64,000 nucleotides of DNA from Isoetes taiwanensis. Lineage: Eukaryota; Streptophyta; Lycopodiopsida; Isoetales; Isoetaceae. Where the stretch lies: assembly GCA_021234155.1 (NCBI GenBank), contig JAJEKV010000066.1:3877815-3941814 (forward strand). Reading direction: 5' to 3'. Shown piece by piece: positions 12,503 through 24,304 of this stretch (its first letter is position 1; each line of letters starts with the position of its first letter). The translations under genes and the position numbers were made by a program. Below the pieces are notes generated by a model. That model ran no database searches, was not told where the DNA came from, and worked only from the letters and a program-made list of their open reading frames with translations.

Positions 12503-12821
12503 GCCCTGACCGTCAGTCGATGCCTTTGAGTCTGAGCCCAAGGTAGAAACCTCATTTTGATGCATTTCTTATGTTATGTTGGTGTTATGTTGTCGTATGT
12601 ATTGATGATGGATGAGCCACCCTTCACGGTGGCATATTATTTATTTGTATTGTTGCCAGATGCTAGCATGTATGTACGCTCTGCTATATAGGATTCCCAT
12701 AGAAGATCACAAGTGGTCCGAGAAAATGGAGGGTCTTTTCGTGGTGATAGAGTCGCCAAGGGAGGGGAATTTCCCATATTTATACGATGGGAGCATCGTA
12801 TAGGTTCGGGGGAGCGTCACA
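12503..12821 (+). repeat. LTR 3'-end fragment, opposite orientation
   Basis: The segment is homologous to the reverse complement of 10,739-11,090, ending in GGAGCGTCACA at 12,821. Shared landmarks are the GACTGACGGT/ACCGTCAGTC block near 12,511 and the GCCACCCTTC block near 12,615. No primer-binding site follows it, so it is a detached LTR end or part of an older nested element. It is clearly more diverged than the 7,292 copy. Confidence 0.7.
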
Positions 12822-12869
12822 TTATCCATATATAGTTGTACCCTAGGTTAGATATGGCCAGATTTACAG

Positions 12870-15826
12870 TTCCTTGCACCGGCAAGAACATGGTTGGATT
12901 GGGGGGTTAGTGCATGGCCCACGATGTTGTTTTTCAAATCGAAGCAAGGAAGTGCCAAACCATAAAACAAAGCCTCTATTTGCAATGATGGGATGGCTTC
13001 AAAAGAGTGGTCACAGAATTAAGGTCTGGATTCAAATAGAGATGCAAAAAGGAAGACCACGTTTTCTCCATCAAGCCACCGCCACGTAACTTCAAACCCA
13101 ACTTATTTCAAATGAGGGCATCGTACAACAAAAATTGAAATGTTCAACAGATATAGAACCAGTACCTGCAAATCAAGTGCAAATCTCTGTAAGTTAAAGA
13201 TTCTGAATGGCACTAAAGCATATCCAGACACACATAAATTCACTTGCTTGACACATAATGGTGCAAGCGTAGTTGATTATGTGTTAGCCAATGATCGTAT
13301 TAACTGTTCAGGACTTGATAATTGGGGATAAAGTTGTGGAATCCGACCACACACCTGTGCACTTCATCATTCAATGCATGCATGATGTCACAAAAGAGCC
13401 ATATTCCACGCAGACGCGGTGAAACTCACATATGACAAGCATGCGTAATATAGAAAGTACTTGGAGGGCTAATTGAGGCTAAAGATTGGATCCGGGCGAG
13501 CTTGAAAATGAAATAAAACATTTTATCGCAGCTATTCTTGAGGCAGCCACATGCACATTTGGGACAACTAAAAATAAAAATAGAAGTACAAAGCATAAAG
13601 GGTGGTTCGATTATGATTGTAGGGCCAGGCAAAGAGAAACTACCAAAGGGTTTGAAGTGTAAGCCTAAATGGTACCGCTCTCATTGCGTGAAAAAAGCAT
13701 GACTATTTAAAGTAGGGAGACAAGTATGGCTAAACCAAAAGCGCATGATGACCCAAAGACTTTTTGGAGAACGCCGCGCAAACAAGGAAAGCACATAACC
13801 AATTTTGATTTGTTCAGTTGAAAGAGCATGTTAAGATGCTCTATGAGATCCCAAATGCGCAAGAAATGCCAAAAGCACAAGCTTGATGATGAACTGTTCA
13901 ATGAGGAAGATGTCTCTTTGCGGCTTAAAAAGCTATCAAAGCGGAAAGGCAAAGGACACGCAGGGTTGGCGGCAGAGTTGTTTAAATGGTGTGGCGTAAA
14001 TGCTTTGAGGGTACCCTTGACACCGCTTTGCTAAATAAAGCCCTTATAAGTGGTTTACCAAAGAGATGGCAGGAAAATATGGTTTATCCTATTCACAATT
14101 TTGGAGATAAGATCTGTAGCATCTAATTATAGGACCATACTAGTTGGGAGTACATTCACTAAAATAATAGCCACTATGCTTGAGCAACGGATTAGTCATT
14201 GGACAGAGACAGAAGGCAAGAGAAGTATCTTTCAGGCTGGTTTCAGGAAAGATTATAGCACACTCGATCATGCACTGGTGTTGAGGATCTTGTTTGAAAA
14301 GGCAAGAAGGCCGAGGCAGTCACTATATCTTGCATTCGTAGACTTCTCGAAAGCATTCGATATGGTGCCACGAAAGAATTTAGACGTGAGAATGGAAGAA
14401 CTAGGAGTGCCATTTAATTTGAGAACTGCAGTAGCTCAACTCTACTCAGAGGTCAGATTAAGATTGGCAAATGGGATCGACACTGAGCTTCTTAGCACTA
14501 TTGGGGTGAGACAGGGGTGCCCGCTGTCTCCTACGCTCTTTGGTTTGTACATTGACGAACTGGATGAATGGTTAAGACAAAGATGCTTGGCAGGAACTGA
14601 TCTAGGGGGTTATCTCGTGCAGTTATTGATCTATGCTGATGACGTAATACTTATATCATCTACAAAGGAAGGGTTACAGTCTATGTTAGACATGCTTTCA
14701 GAATTTTGCATGAAGAAGGAGATGCGGGTCAACCTGACCAAGACCAAGGTGATGGTGGTGGAACTAGAGAACGCCGTAATTCACAAGGGCGGATAGTAGA
14801 GACAACGGAGGTATACAAATACTTGGGATTGGAATTTGAATCAAATATTCATGGAAATCCCGTGTTGATAAGAGAGTCACGTGGGGGAAAACGCTTTTAC
14901 GCATTGATGAGAAGTTGTTGGCGTGCTAATTTAAGAAAGCGGCCGCGCAAAAATGCTTTTAAATCTCTGGTTCAGACCATTGTGCTGTATGGCTCGCCAA
15001 TTTGGGGGCCCAATTTGTCCTCGAAGCATTGGCAAAAGATAGAGCAAGTTCTTAAACTGTTTCTGCTTGAAGAATTTGGGGTGAAAACCCGCACGCCGAC
15101 GCTATGCTTCTAGCCGAGGCGGGTTTGCTTCCTTTAGAAGCCGAGGCATTATACCGCACGATAAACTTTGTGAATCGGCTAGAGCCGCAATCTGAACTCA
15201 GGCCGTCAAAAGGGCATTAGAATGCTCGTAAGCTCGGGCCGGTGGCGAGGAAAGTTAGCGTGGGCGGCCAAGTGGGGTATTACCCCGGATATTTGGCCGG
15301 AATCGATTGCTCTCGGCAAGGGAACCGGTACAAGACAAAGTGGTAGAGAGACTTTGGTCTCATAAGGGCGTCGTATGACAAAGTATCTTGAAGAGGTAAA
15401 CCCAATGTTGACATATATGGAACCCGATTATGTGAAGGCGGACTTGTCTAAGCATAAGAAATGCAGACTATTGCCGATATAGATTGAGCTCCCACCACCT
15501 TATGGTGGAAACAGGAGATGGAAGGGAATTCGAGGGAAGGCGGGGAAATGTCCCATACGCACCCTTGATGCTATTGAGGATGAGAAACATGTCTTCATTG
15601 AGTGTCCGGAGTATGTACATATAAGAGAGAAATTTGGCATATATCAATCTCAATTGGACAGTATTTTCGAGTTGGAGCCACACATCCTTGGTTGCTTTGT
15701 CAAGGAAGTGGACTCACACCACTCATTATTGATGAGTTTGAGCAAATAAGTGTAAACCAGCCCCATGACCTTCAAGGTCCCAAACGGGCTTCAGATAATC
15801 TATTATTATTATTATTATTATTATAA
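12870..15826 (+). mobile_element. Non-LTR retrotransposon (LINE), 5'-truncated and frameshifted
   Basis: In order the segment shows an endonuclease C-terminal remnant (13,140-13,330, with FTCLTHNGASVVDYVL), a linker (13,830-14,030), reverse transcriptase (14,086-14,790), the thumb and C-terminal region (14,790-15,115), a Cys/His-containing tail (about 15,470-15,680, including DEKHVFIECPEY in one frame), and a (TTA)n 3' tail at 15,801-15,825. The 5' endonuclease half is missing or too decayed to read. The (TTA)n tail and RTE-like order suggest an RTE-type LINE. A second copy of the same family lies at 54,190-55,830. Confidence 0.85.
14086..15115 (+). pseudogene. LINE reverse transcriptase, broken
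   Basis: The first frame (to 14,796) contains the palm motifs in order: AFVDFSKAFD (motif A), RQGCPLSPTLFGLYIDEL (motif B) and LLIYADDVILIS (catalytic YADD). A frameshift near 14,780 moves the reading into the frame that gives YKYLGLEFES and RSCWRANLRKRPRKNAFKSL. A second shift near 15,100 follows KTRTP. The catalytic aspartates are retained, but the protein cannot be made as it stands. The copy is dead but not ancient. Confidence 0.9.
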
Positions 15827-16927
15827 TCATCGGGCTACTCTTGCTGGTGCAACTCAGAGGTTTTCTGGGGTTTTATATTCAGGATGCCATCCTAAATAAT
15901 GTGCAGTATTCTCTTCTACCTCGTTCTTGCAGTTTTGCTAAGCCTTTGCCATGGCAAAAAGGAGGGAGAGGGTATTTTCTTTTCTTTTTTTAACTTTTTG
16001 ACCTTCGTGTTTGATAAGGATCACAATGGCAATTAGTATAAAGAGATTTTATGTTCCACATTTTCTTTACAAAGTGGCCATGATTTAGAAAGTAAATCCT
16101 ATTTATGTTATATACATATTTCTAACATATTTCACAATTTTATTTCTTGTTATTCATCGAGCAAATTGAAAATGACCAAAACATCATTTGATTCTCTATT
16201 TTTTAATTATCTCCTCCTCAACAAATGCACTTATTAACAAGCAAGTAAATGCGGAAAAAAAAAAAAAAAAAAAGAGAGATAGATTGGTAAAAGATTCCCC
16301 TTTCTCCTTAACTAGTTTGGCTAATCTACTTCAAAGCTTACTCAATAAGAGGTATTTCATCTCTTTTACAGAATGATTTCCATTTTTTGAATGGGCAACT
16401 TTATTTTTTTTTTCCTTGAGATTTTGTTTTTTAGCAACTAATTGCACATGAAGCTTTAACAACAATGGCAATTTGTCAATGTTAATCAGCTGCCTGTTTT
16501 ACAGAATTCGGGTGCATGTCTCTGTTGATAGAGCATTATAATTGTAAAGCTGTGTCCAGTTCTTGCTTACATAACAGTCTGAACTATGAAGCAAAGGTAA
16601 CTAATAGATATTTTTTCATTTTAATGTTTTGATTCAAGAGGATGGAAGACAATCAACGCCGCATTATATCGTTGTGAAATATATTAGTAGTACTATTTTA
16701 TTTATTTTTTAATGCACGGGAGATACATTCATCAGTAAATCATGAACATAAATACATAAGTCTGAGGTGCATGTTTAAGGCACTTGTCTATGCAAAGCTA
16801 CCTAGGAGCCTCAGATAATCCATATATAAAAGAAACCTCTGATCCTAATTCTAAATCAACAATATGAACCGCAGGAGCTCATTTTTGTCGAGTTGCCTTT
16901 TTAAGTGAAATATGCATCCAACCATCA
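15827..16927. other. AT-rich intergenic sequence, nothing recognised
   Basis: The stretch contains short homopolymer runs, for example A18 near 16,255 and T-rich tracts near 15,980 and 16,405. I see no coding signal, inverted repeat or known element. Confidence 0.5.
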
Positions 16928-17102
16928 TTATGACGCTTGTGCACAATGAAATTTCTCCATAGCGTGTGATGCGACATCCACCATATTAAGTGCTACACTA
17001 TCTTGCACACAAGATGTAGTCACAGGTATAGTAAATGGGGCAATAGTACATAATACCTCATCAGACAGCATTGGCATTGAAGACAGCTTAGGTATAGAGG
17101 AT

Positions 17103-19542
17103 AGATGACGAGCCTGCTGAGTTGACCCTCCAGGCAACTCGGGATCTTGTCTAACTTAAGGCTAGAGTTATGTAAATGTGAATTCAGGTGAAGAATTGAA
17201 TCTTCCTTTGCAATTAAAATCCACAGTTTATGCTCAACAGACAACACTGCTCATGCATTCAACATATTCATAAGCTTAGTATATTACAATCTCAAGATGA
17301 GCAAATAAGCATCTCAATATTTACAATGTGTTATAATATACATGCACAATAGCACTGAGCAATTCAACAGAAACTGCTGGCTCTAGAACTCAAGCACGAT
17401 TCCCGGCCACATTGCCATCAACTTGACCGCCACCTTGTGGGTTCACTGCACATGCACTCACTGGGGTTAGTCCTCTTGACTAAGTGGGGATCCCATAGCT
17501 GCTGCTGCATACATGGAAACACTCGGGCATCTTGGATAACAAGAACATAGACAATTCAAACACAAGATTCTATGGTGCAGTGCTAGACAATGACAATAAA
17601 GAAAATCATAAGCATCGGGACAATGGGAAGCTCAGCCAGCCTACAAGCGGCCCACATTGGCGAGAAATGCCCCGCTCACCATTAAGAGCCCGTTGGCGGA
17701 GTTGGTGGGGTGAACCTCAGATAAGATACCCTTCCCCACGCCCGGCGCCGAGGACCTCTTACCATGGAGTCCGCGGGGAGTTGACGTACAACCTCACAGG
17801 AAGCTACGCCCGTGAGGAGGCCACGCCCGATGTCACAGAGCATAGATACAAAGAACACAGATGACATGAGAATGCCGGAACTACCCAGGCCACCGAACCG
17901 GGAAGTCCGACCCCGGAGGTTCCAGGTACATACATAATATCAAGAACGACAGTGGAACAACTCAAAGACCATAACATGTGTGTTCATTAGAGAATTTACT
18001 ATAAATGTGCCTAGATCATACTCTTAGCCCCTGTCGAGGTTGCCCATACAACCTAACCATGCCGAAGTAGCTAGATCGGTGATGAAAATCCTGATGACAA
18101 CTCAAACGTTGATGTAGCGTACTCAAACCACCCCTGTAAGGTTGATGCAGTACTCACTTCGCCATATTATTTACTTAAGCTCCCTTAGGTATGGTTTCAA
18201 GGTTTTAATATTTAAAGTTCCACTTCTTAGCTAATGAATTAATTGCGCATTCAAACTGGCGCCTCCAACTTACGCTTTTCCTGCTTAAAAATCCATGGGG
18301 TCCCCTGACCGCAACTGCCTGGAACTTCCGTCAAGCAGCTCCCAGGTAAGCCCCATCTCTAGGAGCAAGCATTTCCACACTGATCTTAGCTGTCTCATCA
18401 TGCATTAGACATTTATTCTTTTTACATGCAATTTTCAAGCAATATTGACATTATTCATATATTCCCGCCCGAGATCTCTAGCATTTGCAACCCGCTTACC
18501 CTCGGCGATACCCCATGTCTATCCTGGGCATTACCCTCCGAATAATCTATACCGTCAGGGCTCCTTATGCTTCCTATTTCCTGGAACCACCACTTGTTAA
18601 TTATTAATTAAACATAAGACAAAAGTAGCAACAACAAACAAGACCGGAATTAACAAAAGGAACAAAAATACACGGACCCATTTTGGTCCGGCTTTCGACC
18701 GCGAGGAGGGATTTTTAGGAACAACCGGCGACTATGCATGGCCATGAACTTCGAGGCGGTCGGCACTCAAATCCCCGGCTCAGCTCTTTAGGAGCAATTT
18801 TGGCCCCTTCCGGGCCCAATTTCGGCAACTCCAAGAGGCCTCCCTTGCCTCGATTCACGGTCAATGCTGGGCTAGATCGGCCCTTCTAAGGCCCCAATCC
18901 GGCCTTCTCCTCCAATTCGACTGATTCAACCGGTTTGTTGCCTCAACCAACCAGCTAAGCGAGCAACAAGCTTCGATTCATCAGTTCCGTCCGGCAAAGG
19001 CTTAATCAAGGTAAATCGGTGCTTTATCTTCCCAAATCAAGCTGTTTAGAAGCAATTCGACCTGTTCCTATCCCCTGGTTCAATCAAATCAACATTATAT
19101 TTCTCAAATCTAGCTATCTCCTGATTCTGATTGGTTTTCCATGCCCTCTTGCAGTTTCGATTCCATATATTGGCCTTCAGAGTTTTATTAACACAAGCTT
19201 TGCCTCAATGAATTCATGATAAAGCTTTATAGAGTAATAACTTTTAGAGTCCTTACCAACCACAGATAGCCTTATAAATCTCTAATCCTGCCAGCATATG
19301 CAATTGCATGGAATTCCATCAATTGAAACCAAACCCCACCTGGAAAGGAAGAACAATTTGATGCCGTTTATGCAAGCTCTTGCCTCCAGATAGCCTCCTC
19401 CGGCTCCTCTGCAACTCAAATCCCTTCTGGAGCTCCTCACGTACCACCAAAAGCCCTCTTCTATAATTTTTCTTTTTATAGTTTGCTTATGTGGAACAAA
19501 TACTTGTACAATACGGGTCCTTAACTTCCCAGGACCATTACA
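17103..19542 (-). repeat. Gypsy 3' LTR, about 2.4 kb
   Basis: The minus-strand LTR begins TGTAATGGTCC directly after the polypurine tract and ends ...GGCTCGTCA near 17,106. The last 170 bp (17,098-17,270) recur inverted at 21,098-21,262. No reading frame is recognised inside. The length is large but within the range of plant gypsy LTRs. Confidence 0.7.
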
Positions 19543-19557
19543 TTCTCCCCTTCTAAA
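19543..19557 (-). other. Polypurine tract
   Basis: The minus strand reads TAGAAGGGGAGAA immediately before the TGTAATGG LTR start and shortly after the STHEDMG stop. This is the plus-strand priming site of the gypsy element and fixes the LTR boundary. Confidence 0.8.
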
Positions 19558-19599
19558 ATTTAACCCATGTCCTCATGGGTCGATCCTAGGAGCTGTCAT

Positions 19600-20880
19600 G
19601 CTTACTGACAATTTGCACTAGCAATCTAAGCAAGATACACAAACAGCTGCGGACAATGAGACAAAAGCAAAACCATCATGCTTACCTGGAATTTGCACTA
19701 CAGAAGCGCCTTGAGCTCCATCACGTGGAGCTTCAGCGGCGTACACAACCATTTGGTGTTGCGGAAGATCCATCACCGCTGCAAAATCTAGCTTCACCAC
19801 TTCGGCGCCTTCGCTCAATGATTCTATCGCCTCATGCCCCCCCATCTTTCCTCAGGCTGGCGCTCCCTTTGATTCGATCGAGGTTCTCCACGGCCTCTGC
19901 CTCTACCAGCATTTGGATATCGATTGGATCGCTCTGGTCCCATGGCACTTCTATCTAGCTGTTGTGAATCCATGGGCATTGAGGAGCTACGTCCCCTCAA
20001 TCTTGCCAAAAATCTTTGGGCAATTGTTTCTTGTGTGGCCTGTTGCCCTACAACGGAAACAACGTCCCTCTTCAAAGCACCTCTGCCTTTCCTCGTCAGT
20101 GAGCCGTGGGGGTAACTTACTACCTTCAATCTGGCTACTACTTGCCCGTTCCTCATATTGTTGCTCGAACCTCCACGGATGGACTAGCGGATGGCTCCCT
20201 CTAAATGATCGTCTTCGCCATACGAGGCTCTCAACCGGCCAAGAGGAAGGTGGTGCTCTCTTTCTTTCTTTGGGTTTCTAATGCAGCTTTCGCCAAAATC
20301 TCTCGGCTTTGGGCAATCCAACAACCTCCTCAAGGTCCTTATAAGCAACTCGACGACATTACTCTTTGATATCCACATGAAGGCCCTTCACAAATCTAGA
20401 ACACAAACTTTGACTTTATCCATAGCAGGGCAATGAGGCCGCAATCTTCTAAACCTCTCATTGTAATGCCATCAGGTGCGCTCGTACACAATCGAAGAAC
20501 TCGTTTCATCTTCTCAACCTCATACCCCGGAGGTGTGAAATGACCCTCAAAAGCGGTCTTAAAAGCATGCACCGGAGTCTTCCCTAGATCAATCAGGCAT
20601 GTCTCCCACCAAACTCTTGCAAAGCCTCCTAACATTGCCGAGCAAGCAAAGCCTTCCACAGAATCATGTGCTTTGATCAGATCAAAATAAAACTCTACCC
20701 CACGGAGCCGTGCATCGGCATCATCCCCTTGTTGTGTTCTCACCGTGAACACTTCTCTTTTGGTGTCCTTTAACACCTTATCAATGGCTTTCTCAGCCTC
20801 ACTCTTTACGCTGCGATGCACTCGGGCCGCAAGGCTTGTTGAATAGCTTGCGGGATACTAGTTACATCCGAGCTCCATCG
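19600..20880 (-). pseudogene. Gypsy gag remnant
   Basis: A minus-strand frame at 20,396-20,821 has features of a plant gypsy gag: a DARLRGVEFYFDLIKAHD-type stretch, GGFARVWWET, then FKTAFEGHFTPPGYEVEKMKR. Further frames (20,184-20,378 and 19,824-20,156) continue it with shifts and reach an Arg/Gly/Gln-rich region where a zinc knuckle would be expected. No CCHC motif is intact. The 19,618-19,845 frame just downstream may be late pol or a spacer, and I cannot identify it. Confidence 0.7.
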
Positions 20881-21015
20881 GTTCCGTCTCCCCGCACTAC
20901 TAGCACCACGGCAAAGATCCATGATCTCTTACTAGTCCGCACATAGACAATGGAAACATTAACAACCCACTTTCAAGAGCATGAATCATTCTCAACTCCC
21001 ACTAAGATCCAACAT

Positions 21016-21027
21016 GCTCGATACCAA
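21016..21027 (-). other. Primer-binding site of the gypsy element
   Basis: The minus strand reads TTGGTATCGAGC, one or two changes from the tRNA-Met-complementary consensus. It sits about 13 bp from the recognisable LTR-end sequence at 21,041, slightly further than usual, which fits local rearrangement. Confidence 0.6.
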
Positions 21028-21040
21028 TTAGATTTTGAAC

Positions 21041-21261
21041 TGCGGAGTTGACCCTCCAGCAACTGGGATCTTGTCTAACTTAAGGCTAGAGTTATGAATA
21101 TGTTGAATGCATGAGCAGTGTTGTCTGTTGAGCATAAACTGTGGATTTTAATTGCAAAGGAAGATTCAATTCTTCACCTGAATTCACATTTACATAACTC
21201 TAGCCTTAAGTTAGACAAGATCCCGAGTTGCCTGGAGGGTCAACTCGGCAGGCTCGTCACA
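21041..21261. repeat. Palindrome of gypsy LTR ends
   Basis: About 55 bp of the LTR end in one orientation (21,047-21,102) is fused at TTATG to about 165 bp of the same LTR end in the opposite orientation (21,098-21,262). The full 5' LTR is missing. TTATG occurs at the break in both parental sequences, so the junction has 5 bp of microhomology. Confidence 0.85.
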
Positions 21262-21565
21262 AGGATAGAAGAGGAGATACCACGAACGGGGGAGAACTTG
21301 CTAAAGAGAGATAAAAGAAGATGTAAACATAGGAGGAGTAATGGAAGTTGCAAATCGTAGGAGAAGTAGTAACAGAGTCTACTCCTGATGGCAAAGAAGC
21401 AGGTAAAGGGATAATAGTGGGAGATGCAATAGGTAGAGCCCTTAGGGACAGAATAGTAGAAGATGGAGATTTAGAAAATCTAGTATAGGATGGAGGACTT
21501 GCAAAAGAAAATGTACGATTATTTGGGAACATGGATGCAAGTTTTGGACCATTTAACAAAGTCAA

Positions 21566-23001
21566 AGTTAATTCTTGTAATAATTGCCACTTTTGACCAC
21601 CAGACTGTCTGGGATATAGTGGTCAATTGAGATAGAGGCATATATGCAAGGCTCATTAACAACGGAGTGGCTTTGAATGGTTTAAGCTTTGAATGTCTTT
21701 TGAAAACTTGGACATGTAAAAGAATGGCAGACCAACAATTTGCCCTTCAAATTGAATGGCAAGCTGAAAAATTGCCTTTCAAAAAAAATACCGGGGGTCT
21801 TCTTCAAGTTTAAGGTTTAATTCGAATCCAATAATCTGGATCTGTTAAATATCATAAGGAGCCTTGCACACTGATCTAGTTCCATCTGCAAGAAGAGAAA
21901 AGCTTCATGCCTATCTGTGGTATGAGGCGAAAGAAGGAGAAGCGTCATGCCTATCTGTGCTATGAGGTCTGGTCTGTTCTATGAGAGGCACAGGAAGAAG
22001 AAGCCAAAGTTGTTGCAGCGGATGTTGTTTCTTTTGTGCCATAACTGAACGCACTGTCTTCCAAACCAAGAAGAGAATTGCAGTTCTTGCCACATTATAG
22101 ACACAAATTTTGCTTTGCCAATTTGCTCTTGCCCTGAAATCATGATGTCCAAGATCCCAACCAACCACATCAGAACCCCAAATTTGCACATATTTTATGC
22201 TTCAAAACTTAAATCTAGACGCTTCTAGCCATACTCGAACCACATATTCCCTGCAAAGCACAAATAGAATCCCCCATCCTTTCCTAAGTTACTACAAATA
22301 GATCTTCTGCAAATAAAAGCACAAAAAGAAACTGTAGAACTCGTTATAAACAGACCTTGAAACAATAAAACTGCAAGAAAAACATCTGCCAAAAAGGCTT
22401 CTATATACACCATTTTTGCTATTTGAAGCAAAATGGAAATGAGAACTTTCGCACGAAAAAAAAAAAAAAACAAAAACAAAAACAAAAACAAAAACAAAAT
22501 TGCAAACTAGTTTAGGCAAAGTCTCCTTCCACTATTAGGACCTTTCAAGGACAAGGAATTCAGTGTTGCCACTTTGATTTGTGAAACTCCTTAGGGTCTG
22601 AAGATGGTTTAGTTGGTATATTTGAAGACTTCATCATAGTCATTTCATCGTTAGGTAAGTTTTGAGGAAGCTTTAAGCATAATCGCAGATAGATTATTTA
22701 GCAAAAGGAATTGCCAAGGAAACCAGAGATGGCAAATTCACCTCTTGTAAAATATAATACGCAAGGAAAATACTCAGGTCCTACTAGAATGAGAAATTTG
22801 TCATTAAGTTCACTTGAATGTGGAAGGGTGTTAGTCCCTAGCTCCTTCTATAACTTCCATGGCACGAAAAAGGACCTTCCTAATCAGGGCTCTTTGATAC
22901 CAATAAGACAAAGCATTATAGCAAGACAAGAAAAACTACAAAGAGCATTAGTCACAAGCATTAAGGCTTTCTAAAAATGCATGCCATTGGTTTAATCATT
23001 T
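21566..23001. other. Non-coding stretch with a (CAAAAA)n simple repeat
   Basis: The only structured sequence is an A-rich tract followed by repeated CAAAAA units at about 22,455-22,498. Short open frames on both strands carry no recognisable domain. The A-rich tract could be the tail of a retroposed sequence, but I found no matching body. Confidence 0.4.
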
Positions 23002-23735
23002 TTACCAAAGGGCCTCAGTAAGCTCATCTTCTTCAGCACCAGGTTGCATAGCCTTGTCATAAGCAGAAATAGCTCCATAGAATTTTTTTTCCAATTCATT
23101 CATCCATTTGGATAGCAGCATTTTGACTTGTGTATAGTCCAATCAAGACCTGCTTTTCATTCGGAATGATGAAGACTAAAATACCCCTTCTGCCACCACC
23201 CTCTGTTCCAAATCATGATTAAAGATGCCATACAGATATTGTCCAACCTGCGTTCCAGGCTTGCCTTCTGCACTAGTCGAACAAGGCATAGCCACATATG
23301 GACAACTAATATTGCATAGGTTGTTCTGAAATTTCTAAGCCAAATGCTGTCAATGAAGTTCTACGATTTTAGACAAATGACCACATTTTACGTATACAAT
23401 AGAGACAAGTACTTACTTGTATATAATTGTGGATCAACCACTCGTTCTTGAATCCGTGTATATAGCCACTTGGCTTGTCGTATGAACTTGCTCAAACGAG
23501 AGTAAAAACCAAGCATTTTGAGCGCGAATCCTTGGCATCCACGAGGTTCAGGATCTTCAACCCATAAAGGAGAGCCTTTCTGCAATCCCAATGAATTAGG
23601 TTTTAAATCCTGAATTTTAAATGATTCATCTTGTGAAATGGTTGTGGCAGCGGATGAATATGGGGAAAAATGAGTCAAGACGGTGAACGACTTCATCTCC
23701 GACAGAGATGACATCGCCGCCAGAGTTGCGGTCAC
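23002..23735 (-). pseudogene. CBP3/UQCC1-type ubiquinol-cytochrome c chaperone, frameshifted
   Basis: CBP3/UQCC1 proteins are mitochondrial chaperones needed for cytochrome b synthesis and complex III assembly. Exon 1 (23,417-23,735) opens with a Ser-rich, presumably mitochondrial, leader and ends FIRQAKWLYTRIQ..VVDPQLYT. Exon 2 starts at 23,346 with a matching split codon and reads FGLE. After that the family motifs are spread over different frames: RTTYAILVVHMWLCLVRLV, VGQYLYGIFNHDLEQRVVAEG and VKMLLSKWMNELEKKFYGA, then AYDKAMQPGAEEDELTEALW and a stop at 23,002-23,004. At least two or three single-base shifts are needed, plus a possible small intron near 23,140-23,195. Either this is a recent pseudogene or the assembly has indel errors. 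The start could also be one of the internal Met codons. Confidence 0.7.
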
Positions 23736-24100
23736 ACTAATTCCTTCAACGCCATAGCTAGAACCTCTTACCAGAACCCTCCTTCATGTACAGATGGAAA
23801 ACTAAAATTCTTAAATAGTTTAGCCGAATGCTGGAGTGACACAACGCAATTTATGAATCGTTTGAGACCTTATTTTCCATAGGTTTCTTATTTTTCGTAG
23901 TCGTGAATGCATAAATTAGTGGATCTAACGGTTGAGATGCAATTAAGCTGATGTGGCAGGACATGTGGCATAGTTAGAACTGCCGCAAAGTGTGCACCTC
24001 CGGTTAGGCAACCCTGCTAAAAAGAAAAAGAAGAAAAAGATTAAAACGACCATTAAGGCGGGCTTGGGGCAAAGAGTACAGTAGGCAAAACAAAGGAAAT

Positions 24101-24304
24101 TTGGCATACATAGAAATATAAAATGTATGCCTTTCCACCAATCAAACTGGCAAGTCTTGCAAAATATATAAACTCTATTGTCCATGCAAAGGTTAGCAAA
24201 GTCGGCATACATAGAAATATAAAATATATGCCTTTCCACCAATCAAACTGGCAAGTCTGGCAAAACAAATAAACTCTATTGTCTATGCAAAGGTTAGCAA
24301 AGTC
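24101..24304. repeat. Two-copy tandem duplication, unit about 102 bp
   Basis: The unit beginning GGCATACATAGAAATATAAAA and ending TTAGCAAAGTC occurs twice in direct succession (24,101-24,202 and 24,203-24,304) with about six differences. There is no coding signal in the duplication or its flanks. Confidence 0.9.

Larger units (their letters stand above)
17103..21261 (-). mobile_element. Ty3/gypsy retrotransposon, pol-deleted and rearranged
   Basis: Minus-strand order is: LTR-end sequence with inverted material (21,041-21,261), primer-binding site (21,016-21,027), gag remnant (about 20,880-19,600), the last codons of pol (STHEDMG then stop, near 19,570-19,590), a polypurine tract (19,543-19,557), and a long 3' LTR (19,542 down to about 17,103). 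Protease, reverse transcriptase and integrase are absent. AGGAT flanks both ends (17,098-17,102 and 21,262-21,266), so the rearranged 4.16-kb unit behaves as a single insertion. Confidence 0.8.
16928..21565 (-). pseudogene. Unidentified 157-codon reading frame split by a gypsy insertion
   Basis: On the minus strand, codons run from an ATG at 21,563-21,565 to 21,263, and again from 17,098 to a stop at 16,928. Removing 17,103-21,261 together with one AGGAT target copy joins them in frame, giving 157 codons without a stop. The protein is Ser/Pro-rich with hydrophobic stretches and matches no family I know. The opposite strand is also fairly open here, with one frame reading GKGIIVGDAIGRALRDR near 21,400-21,450, so the coding strand is uncertain and an older element could be the source. 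Confidence 0.35.

Noticed and set aside
22225-22519. Minus-strand frames with poly-Phe/Val/Phe stretches resembling membrane segments
   Set aside because: They are translations of the (CAAAAA)n simple repeat at 22,455-22,498.
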